A stretch of 64,000 nucleotides of DNA from JASBRS01 sp964496495. Lineage in GTDB: Bacteria; Deinococcota; Deinococci; Deinococcales; Trueperaceae. The notes beneath the pieces are model-generated. The model saw only the letters and a list, made by a program, of their open reading frames with translations. It was not told where the DNA came from and made no database searches. Made by a program: the position numbers and the translations under genes. The stretch is from positions 52,767 through 116,766 of the forward strand of contig CAZBZU010000005.1 of NCBI GenBank assembly GCA_964496495.1, in the 5' to 3' direction. Positions 17,157 through 24,571 of this stretch are shown piece after piece (position 1 is the first letter of the stretch; each line of letters begins with the position of its first letter).

Positions 17157-18662
17157 TCAGCCGCGCGGCCCTCGCGTGGAGCCGAAGGCGACGTCACCGA
17201 GTCGCAGATCGCGCCGGAGCGAGCGCAGCTCGGTGCCGCCGTCGATGACCACCAGCTCCACCCCGGCGATCTCCGCGAAGTCCTCGACGTGGTCGGTGGT
17301 CAGCGCGTAGCTGAAGACGGTGTGGTGTGCGCCGCCGGCGTGGATCCAGGCGGCGACGCCGGTATGGAAGTCGGGCTTGACGCGCCACAGCGCCCGCGCC
17401 ACCGGCAGCGTCGGCAGAGGCGGCGGGGTGAGCGCCTCGACCTCGTTGACGATCAACCTGAAGCGGTCGCCGAGGTCGACCAGCGACACGTTGACGGCGG
17501 GCCCGGGACGGGCATCGAAGACCAGGCGGACCGGGTCCTCGCGATCGCCGATGGAGAGCGGATGGACCTGGAGCGACGGCGTTGCCGCAGCGATCGAGGG
17601 ACAGACCTCCAGCATGTGCGCGCCCAGCACCTGCTCGTCGCCGGGCGCCAGGTGGTAGGTGTAGTCCTCCATGAAGGATGTCCCGGGCGCGTGGAGGGTC
17701 ATCGTCTTGGCGGCGCGCAGCAGCGCGGCGGTCTTCCAGTCGCCCTCGGCGCCGAAGCCGTACCCCTCGGCCATCAGCCGCTGGACGGCCAGGCCCGGCA
17801 ACTGCGCGAGCCCGTGGAGCTCCTGGAAGTTGGTGCTGAAGGCCTTGAAGCCGCCCTCCTCGAGGAAGGCGCGCAGTCCCAGCTCGATGCGCGCACCGTC
17901 ACGCAGGCAGCTCTCGCGCGGGCCGCCGGGCGCGAGCTCGGGCGCAACCTGGTACTGGGCCCGGTAGGCCTCCACCAGCTCGTCGACCGCCCCCCCGTCC
18001 ACCGCGGCGACGCGCTCGGCCAGGTCGCCGACGCCGTAGTTGTCGACGGTGAAGCCGAAGCGCATCTCGGCCGCAACCCGGTCACCGTCGGTGACGGCCA
18101 CCTGGCGCATGGTGTCGCCGAAGCGCGCCAGGCGTGCGCCCTGGAGGTCCCACCAGGCGTGCGCGGCGGCCGCCCACACCGCCAGCTGACGCTGGACGGC
18201 GGCGTCCTGCCAGTGCCCCACCACGACCTTGCGCCGGAGGCCCATGCGGGTGTGCAGGTAGCCGGCCTCGCGATCGCCGTGGGCCGACTGGTTGAGGTTC
18301 ATGAAGTCCATGTCGATGGTGTCCCACGGCAGCTCGCGGTTGAACTGGGTGTGGAGGTGGCAGAGCGGCTTGGAGAGCGCTTGCAGCCCCCGGATCCACA
18401 TCTTGGCCGGGGAGAAGGTGTGCATCCACACGATGGCGCCGGCACAGCTCGGGTCGTGGCTGGCCTCGCGGCAGACCCTGGCGATCTCGTCGCCGGTCGT
18501 CAGCACCCCCTTGAACACCACGCCGAGCGGCATGTCGGGGGCGCCGTCGAGTCCGGCGGCGACGGCACGGGCGTGCGCGTCCACCTGCTCGAGCGCCTCC
18601 TGCCCGTAGAGGTGCTGCGAGCCGCACAGGAACCAGATCTCGGGGTGGATGGGGTCGCTCAT
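17157..18662 (-). CDS. araA: L-arabinose isomerase
   Basis: A 501-residue enzyme converting L-arabinose to L-ribulose, normal length for AraA. The N-terminus E-I-W-F-L-C-G-S-Q-H-L-Y-G is diagnostic. W-M-H-T-F-S-P-A-K-M-W and H-L-H-T-Q-F-N-R-E-L-P-W follow in the substrate lobe. The catalytic Glu positions lie in E-G-Y-G-F-G-A-E-G-D-W-K and in T-S-F-M-E-D-Y-T-Y-H; H-M-L-E-V-C-P-S holds a metal-site His. It is last in the araB-araD-araA order, 36 bp after araD. Its 3' end faces the GH127 gene. Confidence 0.96.
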   Translation of the reverse strand: MSDPIHPEIWFLCGSQHLYGQEALEQVDAHARAVAAGLDGAPDMPLGVVFKGVLTTGDEIARVCREASHDPSCAGAIVWMHTFSPAKMWIRGLQALSKPLCHLHTQFNRELPWDTIDMDFMNLNQSAHGDREAGYLHTRMGLRRKVVVGHWQDAAVQRQLAVWAAAAHAWWDLQGARLARFGDTMRQVAVTDGDRVAAEMRFGFTVDNYGVGDLAERVAAVDGGAVDELVEAYRAQYQVAPELAPGGPRESCLRDGARIELGLRAFLEEGGFKAFSTNFQELHGLAQLPGLAVQRLMAEGYGFGAEGDWKTAALLRAAKTMTLHAPGTSFMEDYTYHLAPGDEQVLGAHMLEVCPSIAAATPSLQVHPLSIGDREDPVRLVFDARPGPAVNVSLVDLGDRFRLIVNEVEALTPPPLPTLPVARALWRVKPDFHTGVAAWIHAGGAHHTVFSYALTTDHVEDFAEIAGVELVVIDGGTELRSLRRDLRLGDVAFGSTRGPRG

Positions 18663-18698
18663 GCTCGTGCCTTTCCGCGCGCCGCTGCAGGCGCCTGC

Positions 18699-19349
18699 CT
18701 ACTGGCCGTAGATGGTGGTGTAGCGCTCGTACAGGGCGTCGACGTCCTCCTGCGCGAGCGGCTCGGGGTTGCCGAGCTGCATGGCGTGATGGACGGTCCG
18801 GGCCACGTCCTCGCACATGATTGCCGCCTTGACGGCAGCGGCCGGGGTCGCGCCGATGGCGAACACCCCGTGGTTCCTCATGAGCGCCGCCGGCGAGCGC
18901 TGCCCTTCCAGCACCCGCACCACCTCGAGGCCGATCTCCTCGCCGCCGATGCGGGCGAAGCCGCCGCAGGGGATGGGGCCGCCGAACTCGTCGGCCATGG
19001 CCGTCAACACGCAGGGGATCTCACGCCCGAGCGCGGCGAAGGCGGTGGCGTAAGCACTGTGGGTGTGCACGATCCCGCCGACCGTCGGCATGGCACGGTA
19101 GATGGCCGCGTGCGTGGCGGTGTCGGAGGACGGCTTCAACCCCCCTTCCACCACCAGATCATCGAGGCCCACCAGGCACATGGAAGCGGGCGTGAGGTCC
19201 TCGTAGGCCACCCCGCTCGGCTTGATGACCATGCGCCGCTGCCCCTCGAGCCGGCCGCTGATGTTGCCGCTGGTCGAGCGCACCAGGTCGTTCGCCGGCA
19301 GCAGGGCGTGAAGGTCGGTCACGACGCGCTTGAGCTCATCGAGTGTCAT
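18699..19349 (-). CDS. araD: L-ribulose-5-phosphate 4-epimerase
   Basis: A 216-residue class II aldolase/epimerase family enzyme that converts L-ribulose 5-phosphate to D-xylulose 5-phosphate, feeding the pentose phosphate pathway. S-T-S-G-N-I-S-G-R and I-K-P-S-G-V-A-Y bind the phosphate. D-T-A-T-H-A-A-I-Y and V-H-T-H-S-A-Y carry the metal histidines, and M-R-N-H-G-V-F the third. The ATG at 19349 overlaps the araB stop by 4 bp (ATGA), implying translational coupling. The family is close to fuculose-phosphate aldolase, but the araB and araA neighbours settle the role. Confidence 0.93.
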   Translation of the reverse strand: MTLDELKRVVTDLHALLPANDLVRSTSGNISGRLEGQRRMVIKPSGVAYEDLTPASMCLVGLDDLVVEGGLKPSSDTATHAAIYRAMPTVGGIVHTHSAYATAFAALGREIPCVLTAMADEFGGPIPCGGFARIGGEEIGLEVVRVLEGQRSPAALMRNHGVFAIGATPAAAVKAAIMCEDVARTVHHAMQLGNPEPLAQEDVDALYERYTTIYGQ

Positions 19350-21025
19350 GGCGTCGCCTCCTCGGCGGGAACGGCCGCCTGGCGGGCCAGGCGCCGCAGC
19401 CGCTTCATCACCCCGCCGGGGTCGTCTGGGCCGCTGCGCCCGAAGGTGTCGTGCAGGTAGAGGTAGTCGGCGTAGAGCCGGTCGTACACCGCGGTGTGCT
19501 CCGGCACGGGGCGGTAGGCGTCGGGGGCCAGCCAGCCCATCTTGCGTGCGGCTTCGCTGATGTCGGCGTAGCTGCCGGCGGCCACCGCCGCGTGCATGGC
19601 GCTGCCGAGGGCAGGCCCCTGCTCGCTGCCGATGACGTGCAGCTCCCGCCCCAGCACGTCGGCGTAGATCTGCATCATCAGCGGGTTCTTGGCCGGCAGG
19701 CCGCCGGCCGCGACCAGCCGGGTGACGGGCACGCCGCCCTCTTCCAGGGTCTCGACGATCAGGCGGGTGCCGTAGGCCGTGGCCTCCAGCAGCGCGCGGT
19801 AGATGTCCGGAGGGCGGGTGGCGAGGGTCATGCCCACCAGCAGGCCGCCGAGCTCGGCGTCCACCAGCACGCTGCGGTTGCCGTTGAGCCAGTCGAGCGC
19901 CAGCAGCCCGTGCTCGCCGGGCCGCTGGGCGCTGGCCTCGCGCTCGAGCAGCGCGTGGAGGCTGGCCCCCTCGCGCGCGGCGCGTTCGTGGTACTCGGGT
20001 GGCACGCCGTTGTCGAGGTACCAGGCGAAGATGTCGCCAACGCCGCTCTGACCAAGCTCGTAGCCGAAGTAGCCGGGCACGATGCCGTCCTTCACCACGC
20101 CGGCCATGCCCTCGACCTCGTGCAGCTCCTCGCCCACCAGCACGTGGCAGGTCGAGGTGCCCATGATCATCACCATGGTGCCCGGCTCCACGTGGCCGCA
20201 GGCCGGCAGGGTGACGTGGGCGTCGACGTTCGCCACCGCGACGGTGGTGCCCGGAAGCAGGCCGGTCCAGGCGGCGGCCTCCTCGGTCAGCCCTCCCGCG
20301 CGCCCCCCGAGCGGGGCCAGCTGCCGGGACATCTTGCTGTCCACCACGTCGGCGAGCTCCGGGTGGAGCGCCTCGAAGTAGTCGCGGGAGGGGAAGTCGC
20401 CGTCCTGGTAGATGGCCTTGTAACCGGCCGTGCAAGCGTTGCGCGTCTCCACGCCGGTGAGCTGCCAGACGACCCAGTCGGCGGCTTCGATGAGGCGCCC
20501 GGCGCGGCGGTAGAGCTCGGGGGCCTCCTCGAGGATCTGCAGCGTCTTGCTGAAGAACCACTCGCTGCTGATCTTGCCGCCGTAGCGTCCCAGCCAGGTC
20601 TCGCCCCGCTCGCGCGCCAGCTGGTTGATGCGGTCGGCTTGCGGCTGGGCGGCATGGTGCTTCCACAGCTTCACCCAGGCGTGGGGCTCGCCACGCAGCT
20701 CGGGCACCCGGCACAGCGGCGTGCCGTCCGCCAGCGTCGGCAACATGGTGCACGCCGTGAAGTCGATCGCCAGCCCGGTCACCTCCTCGGGCGCCAGGCC
20801 CGCTTCGGTGAGCACGGCAGGTACCGTGCGGCGGATCGCCTCGAGGTAGTCGTCGGGGTTCTGAAGGGCCCAGTCCGGCGGCAGCTCGGCACCTCCAGGG
20901 AGCCGCTCGTCGATGACGCCGTCACCGTAGCCGTGCACGGCGGTGGCCAGCTCCGCCCCGTCGGACGTCCGCACCAGAAGCGCGCGGGCCGACTCTGTCC
21001 CGAAATCGATGCCGATCGTGTACAT
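19346..21025 (-). CDS. araB: Ribulokinase
   Basis: A 559-residue FGGY-family carbohydrate kinase that phosphorylates L-ribulose with ATP. The N-terminal G-I-D-F-G-T-E-S-A-R-A-L-L is the phosphate-1 motif with the AraB-type E-S-A-R. I-D-F-T-A-C-T-M-L-P and M-I-M-G-T-S-T-C-H are typical ribulokinase segments, and A-A-G-G-L-P-A-K-N-P-L is the adenosine loop. The start at 21025 follows GGGAGGA; in-frame codons farther upstream run into the promoter and operator. It is the first gene of araB-araD-araA. Confidence 0.95.
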   Translation of the reverse strand: MYTIGIDFGTESARALLVRTSDGAELATAVHGYGDGVIDERLPGGAELPPDWALQNPDDYLEAIRRTVPAVLTEAGLAPEEVTGLAIDFTACTMLPTLADGTPLCRVPELRGEPHAWVKLWKHHAAQPQADRINQLARERGETWLGRYGGKISSEWFFSKTLQILEEAPELYRRAGRLIEAADWVVWQLTGVETRNACTAGYKAIYQDGDFPSRDYFEALHPELADVVDSKMSRQLAPLGGRAGGLTEEAAAWTGLLPGTTVAVANVDAHVTLPACGHVEPGTMVMIMGTSTCHVLVGEELHEVEGMAGVVKDGIVPGYFGYELGQSGVGDIFAWYLDNGVPPEYHERAAREGASLHALLEREASAQRPGEHGLLALDWLNGNRSVLVDAELGGLLVGMTLATRPPDIYRALLEATAYGTRLIVETLEEGGVPVTRLVAAGGLPAKNPLMMQIYADVLGRELHVIGSEQGPALGSAMHAAVAAGSYADISEAARKMGWLAPDAYRPVPEHTAVYDRLYADYLYLHDTFGRSGPDDPGGVMKRLRRLARQAAVPAEEATP

Positions 21026-21109
21026 GGGTCCTCCCGCTTTGCTCTCGCCGCCGCGCCGGGGCATTCGAGAGCGGTCCGAGACGCACCGCCGCGGCCGTGT
21101 GCTTCGTCT

Positions 21110-21123
21110 TGTTAACGCTCTCA
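21110..21123. promoter_or_regulatory. LacI-type operator at the araB promoter
   Basis: On the plus strand TGTTAACGCTCTCA, on the transcribed strand TGAGAGCGTTAACA, centred on CG. It abuts the -10 box of the minus-strand araB promoter. Both half-sites (TGTTAACG and TGAGAGCG) recur at the other operators of the window. Confidence 0.78.
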
Positions 21124-21152
21124 GATTAGCCACCCGGGCCGGGGGGCGTCAA
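21123..21152 (-). promoter_or_regulatory. Promoter of araBDA
   Basis: Read on the minus strand, TTGACG (21152-21147) and TAATCT (21128-21123) are separated by 18 bp. This is a good sigma-70-type promoter, and the operator at 21110-21123 occupies the start site. Confidence 0.75.
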
Positions 21153-21271
21153 GACGAGCCGCGGCTCGGAGCTGTGTCGGGCGTGTGGTGGCGTCGCCGA
21201 CGGTCGCCGGCACGGCGTTCCGCGTAGGGCGCGGCCGGGCGTCGGTGGCGCTGGCGCGGCGAGGGTGGTGG

Positions 21272-21290
21272 TAACATGTGAGCGTTCTCA
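21272..21290 (+). promoter_or_regulatory. LacI-type operator and -10 box of the regulator gene
   Basis: TGTGAGCGTTCTCA at 21277-21290 is CG-centred and overlaps a TAACAT -10-like hexamer at 21272-21277, preceded by TGG as in extended -10 promoters. I see no convincing -35. It lies 56 bp before the LacI start, implying autoregulation. Confidence 0.68.
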
Positions 21291-21345
21291 GGCTGGCACT
21301 GGCTGGTAGGCTCGTTGCGACCGCCGATCCGAAGAGGTGCTTCAC

Positions 21346-22371
21346 GTGGCCGACAGACATCGCAGGGCGACACTTCACGACGTGGCACAGCTTGCCGGCG
21401 TCTCGCACCAGACGGTGTCGCGCGTGGTGAACGGCCACCCCAGCGTCGCGAGCGTCACCCGGGCCCGGGTGCTGGAGGCAATCCGCGAGCTCGACTACGC
21501 CCCCAACAGGGTGGCCCAGAGCCTCGCCACCCAGCGCACCAAGACGGTGGGGATCATCGGGTACGGCACCAGTCACTACGGCCCCTCCCAGATGGTCGCG
21601 CACGTCGAGGCGGGGCTGAAGGCAAAGGGGTACGGGCTGGTGTACGCGGCCGTTCCCGATCTCAGCGTCGACGTGCTGCGCGAGCACATCGCCACCTTGC
21701 GCGACCAGCTGGTGGACGGTCTGGTGGTGGTGACGCCCGTGGGTGGCGGCCATCTGGCCGATACGAGTGATCTCATCCGCCTGCCGTACGTGATGATCGA
21801 CGCCATGCTCGGAGAGCAGGTGCCGTCGGTCGTCATCCACCAGCACCACGGCGCCCGCCTGGCCACGCAGCACCTGATCGAGCGGGGTCACCGGGCCATC
21901 TGTGAGATCACGGGGCCGATGGAGTGGAGCGGGGCGAAGCAACGGCACGAGGGTTGGCTGGCGGTGCTGGCAGAAGCCGGCATCAGGCCGGGCGCGAGCG
22001 TCGAGGCCGATTGGACGCCGCTCGGCGGCTACCGTGCGGCGCACCGCCTGCTGGACGAGGGCGAGCGCTTCACGGCGCTGTTCGCAGGCAACGACCAGAT
22101 GGCGCTGGGCGCCATGCGCGCGCTGCGCGAGGCGGGCCTGCGCATCCCCCAGGACGTGTCCATCGTCGGCTTCGATGACGTCCCCGAGGCCGCCTACTTC
22201 GAGCCTCCCCTGACCACCGTGCGTCAGGACTTCACCACCCTGGGGCAGCAGGCCGTGGAGCTGCTGCTGGCCCGCATGGCCGTGCCCGACGCGCCTGCGC
22301 ACCAGCGCGTGCTCTACCCGGTGCTGGTGGAGCGGGCCAGCGTAGCGTCGCCGACCCTCGTCGTCAACTGA
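21346..22371 (+). CDS. LacI-family transcriptional regulator, probable repressor of the arabinose genes
   Basis: A 341-residue LacI/GalR regulator. Residues about 8-30 form the helix-turn-helix (T-L-H-D-V-A-Q-L-A-G-V-S-H-Q-T-V-S-R-V-V-N). The hinge helix N-R-V-A-Q-S-L-A keeps the Leu that, in this family, inserts at a central CpG of the operator. The rest is a periplasmic-binding-protein-like effector domain ending in D-V-S-I-V-G-F-D-D-V-P. I chose the GTG at 21346 because AAGAGG lies 8 bp upstream; another GTG at 21337 would overlap that site. It is divergent from araBDA with operators on both sides. The effector is unknown, presumably L-arabinose or a derivative. Confidence 0.93.
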   Translation: MADRHRRATLHDVAQLAGVSHQTVSRVVNGHPSVASVTRARVLEAIRELDYAPNRVAQSLATQRTKTVGIIGYGTSHYGPSQMVAHVEAGLKAKGYGLVYAAVPDLSVDVLREHIATLRDQLVDGLVVVTPVGGGHLADTSDLIRLPYVMIDAMLGEQVPSVVIHQHHGARLATQHLIERGHRAICEITGPMEWSGAKQRHEGWLAVLAEAGIRPGASVEADWTPLGGYRAAHRLLDEGERFTALFAGNDQMALGAMRALREAGLRIPQDVSIVGFDDVPEAAYFEPPLTTVRQDFTTLGQQAVELLLARMAVPDAPAHQRVLYPVLVERASVASPTLVVN

Positions 22372-22426
22372 CTGCCAGGCTGGGGTGCCACGGCGCCGTG
22401 TCCTCCGACCGACGAAGGGAGACAGC

Positions 22427-23434
22427 ATGACCAAGCTCCGCTGGGGCGTCCTCAGCACGGCCAACATCGCGGTGAGCAAGGTGATCCCCGCGCTGCAGAA
22501 GAGCGACATGCTGGAGGTCACCGCCATCGCCTCGCGCGACCCGGGGCGTGCCCGCGCGGTGGCCGAGCGGCTGCGCATTCCGAACGCCTACGGCAGCTAC
22601 CAGGAGCTGCTCGCCTCGCCCGAGGTGGACGTCGTCTACAACCCGCTCCCCAACCACCTTCACGTCGCCTGGTCGCTGAAGGCGATCGAGGCCGGCAAGC
22701 ACGTGCTGTGCGAGAAACCGATCGGGCTCACGGCGGAGGAGGGGGAGCGCCTGCTGGCCGCCGCGGCGGCACGACCGGAGCTCAAGGTGATGGAGGCGTT
22801 CATGTACCGCTTCCACCCACAGTGGCAGGCGCTGAAGGCGATCGTGGACGAGGGCGGCATCGGCGAGCTGCGCACCATCCAGTCCTTCTTCTCGTACTTC
22901 AAGCTCGACCCCGACAACATCCGCAACCGCGCCGACGCCGGCGGGGGCGGGCTGATGGACATCGGCTGCTACAACATCTCGCTGTCGCGCTTCCTGTTCG
23001 GCAGCGAGCCGCGGCGGCTGGTGGCCACCGTCGAGTTCGACCCGGAGCTCGAGATCGACCGCCTGGCTTCGGTCATCCTGGACTTCGGCCGCGGAACCTC
23101 CACCTTCACCTGTAGCACCCAGCTGGCGCCGCACCAGCACGTCGAGGTGTTCGGCACCGAAGGGCGCCTCGGCCTGGAGATCCCGTTCAATGCGCCGCAG
23201 GACGGCCCCGCACGGCTTCGCCACCAGCGGGCGGGCGACACCGTGGAGAGGGTCTTCGACGGCGTCGATCAGTACACGCTGCAGGCCGAGGCGCTGACGC
23301 GCGCGATCCAGGAGGGCGCGCCGGTGCCGACGCCGCTCGAGGATGCGGTGGCGAACATGCGCGTGCTCGAAGCCGTGTTCGGTAGCGGCCGTAGCGGCGA
23401 GTGGGTGGAGGTCGGCGGCCGCGAGGGGTCATGA
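22427..23434 (+). CDS. Gfo/Idh/MocA family oxidoreductase
   Basis: A 335-residue NAD(P)-dependent dehydrogenase. W-G-V-L-S-T-A-N-I-A near the N-terminus is the Rossmann segment. V-L-C-E-K-P-I-G carries the conserved E-K-P with the catalytic lysine. G-L-M-D-I-G-C-Y corresponds to the G-G-x-x-x-D-x-G-x-Y/H motif of the C-terminal domain, and M-E-A-F-M-Y-R-F-H-P is typical of the D-xylose dehydrogenase / dihydrodiol dehydrogenase branch. The start follows GAAGGGAG, 55 bp after the regulator stop, so it may be co-transcribed with lacI. A pentose 1-dehydrogenase role is plausible but inferred. Confidence 0.85.
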   Translation: MTKLRWGVLSTANIAVSKVIPALQKSDMLEVTAIASRDPGRARAVAERLRIPNAYGSYQELLASPEVDVVYNPLPNHLHVAWSLKAIEAGKHVLCEKPIGLTAEEGERLLAAAAARPELKVMEAFMYRFHPQWQALKAIVDEGGIGELRTIQSFFSYFKLDPDNIRNRADAGGGGLMDIGCYNISLSRFLFGSEPRRLVATVEFDPELEIDRLASVILDFGRGTSTFTCSTQLAPHQHVEVFGTEGRLGLEIPFNAPQDGPARLRHQRAGDTVERVFDGVDQYTLQAEALTRAIQEGAPVPTPLEDAVANMRVLEAVFGSGRSGEWVEVGGREGS

Positions 23435-24339
23435 CGCGAGCTGCGGCGGAGGGAGACGCTCGCCGGCCGCTCGTCGCCACCTTCTCGGTGGCGGCGCGCG
23501 ACGCGGCCACCGGCGACCTGGGCGTGGCCGTCGCCAGCAAGTTCCTGGCCGTCGGCGCCTACGTACCGGCGGCGAGGGCCGGCGTGGGTGCGGTCGCCAG
23601 CCAGGCGCACGTCAACACCACCTTCGGAGCGCGAGCCCTGGCCATGCTGGAGGCGGGCCACGGCCCGGAGGCCTGCCTCGAGGCCTTCAAGGGGAGCGAT
23701 CCGGGCATGGCATCGCGGCAGCTGGGCATCGTCGCGGCGGACGGCCGCAGCATCAGCTTCACCGGCGAGGCATGCCACGCCTGGGCCGGCGGGGTGGCAG
23801 GCGACGGCTTCGCGGTGCAGGGCAACATCCTGACCGGGCCGGAGGTGGTCGACGCCATGGCGGAGGCGCTCTCGCGCGGCTCGCTGACCTTCCCGGAGCG
23901 GCTCCTGGGGGCGCTGACCGCGGGCGATGCGGCCGGCGGCGACCGCCGGGGACGCCAGTCGGCCGCGCTGCTGGTGGTGGGTGCCGGCAAGGGGTACGGC
24001 GGCTTCAGCGACCGCTGGGTGGACCTTCGCGTCGACGACCACCCGCGGCCCGTAGGCGAGCTGGGGCGGCTACTCGAGCTCCACCGTCTCTTCATGAGCA
24101 GGCCGAGCGGTCCCGCGCGCGAGCTGTCCTCCGCGGACATCCGCTGGCTGCAGCAGCGCTTGCGGCAGCGCGGCTATCTCGACGAGCAGGCGACGGGCGA
24201 GTGGAGCCCCGCCACCGCCGCAGCGCTCGAGAGCCTGTTCGGGGTGGAGAACCTCGAGGAGCGCTGGCTCGAGGGGCCGCGGGTGGACCCCGTGGCGTGG
24301 CGTCACCTGAAGGTGGTGTTGCGCGACGCCGTGCCGTGA
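23431..24339 (+). CDS. DUF1028 protein with C-terminal peptidoglycan-binding-like domain
   Basis: A 302-residue protein. Residues about 10-215 match DUF1028: T-F-S-V-A-A-R-D-A-A-T-G-D-L-G-V-A-V-A-S-K-F, then Q-A-H-V-N and later G-Y-G-G-F-S-D-R-W-V-D-L-R-V-D-D-H-P. The family has an Ntn-hydrolase-like fold of unknown reaction. The tail (about 230-302) resembles the PG_binding_1-like domain that often follows DUF1028, with a repeated W-L-Q-Q-R-L-R-Q-R-G-Y-L motif. Its ATG overlaps the upstream stop by 4 bp (ATGA), so it is coupled to the Gfo/Idh/MocA gene. Confidence 0.82.
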   Translation: MTRAAAEGDARRPLVATFSVAARDAATGDLGVAVASKFLAVGAYVPAARAGVGAVASQAHVNTTFGARALAMLEAGHGPEACLEAFKGSDPGMASRQLGIVAADGRSISFTGEACHAWAGGVAGDGFAVQGNILTGPEVVDAMAEALSRGSLTFPERLLGALTAGDAAGGDRRGRQSAALLVVGAGKGYGGFSDRWVDLRVDDHPRPVGELGRLLELHRLFMSRPSGPARELSSADIRWLQQRLRQRGYLDEQATGEWSPATAAALESLFGVENLEERWLEGPRVDPVAWRHLKVVLRDAVP

Positions 24340-24571
24340 GCGGCCGGCAGCCGGCGGTGTGCCGGCCTGCGCCGCGCGTGAGATTTGATTCCCGGAGAGG
24401 ACGCGGGTTGGTGTTACAGTCGGCTCTGGAACTCACCGCGCTTGCACGGGCGGCGTTGGGGCCGGCGAGGTGCGCGGTACGCGGTCTCCTTCCCCGCCGC
24501 GGCGCGAGGGCTCGCGCAGCAGGAGTCGATGATCAGCCGCCGCTCGCGGCGGCCCGGGAAGAAGGCAGGAC

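Noticed and set aside
17289..19460. A 723-codon plus-strand frame opposite araA and araD
   Set aside because: Antisense to strongly recognised enzymes, with no domain of its own; a GC-content shadow.
21337..21345. Upstream GTG as the LacI start
   Set aside because: It overlaps the Shine-Dalgarno AAGAGG that fits the GTG at 21346; the three extra residues add nothing conserved.
24385..24420. Full sigma-70 promoter before the ClC gene
   Set aside because: TTGATT at 24385 and TACAGT at 24415 are 24 bp apart, too far for a normal promoter. Only the extended -10-like TGTTACAGT is noted.
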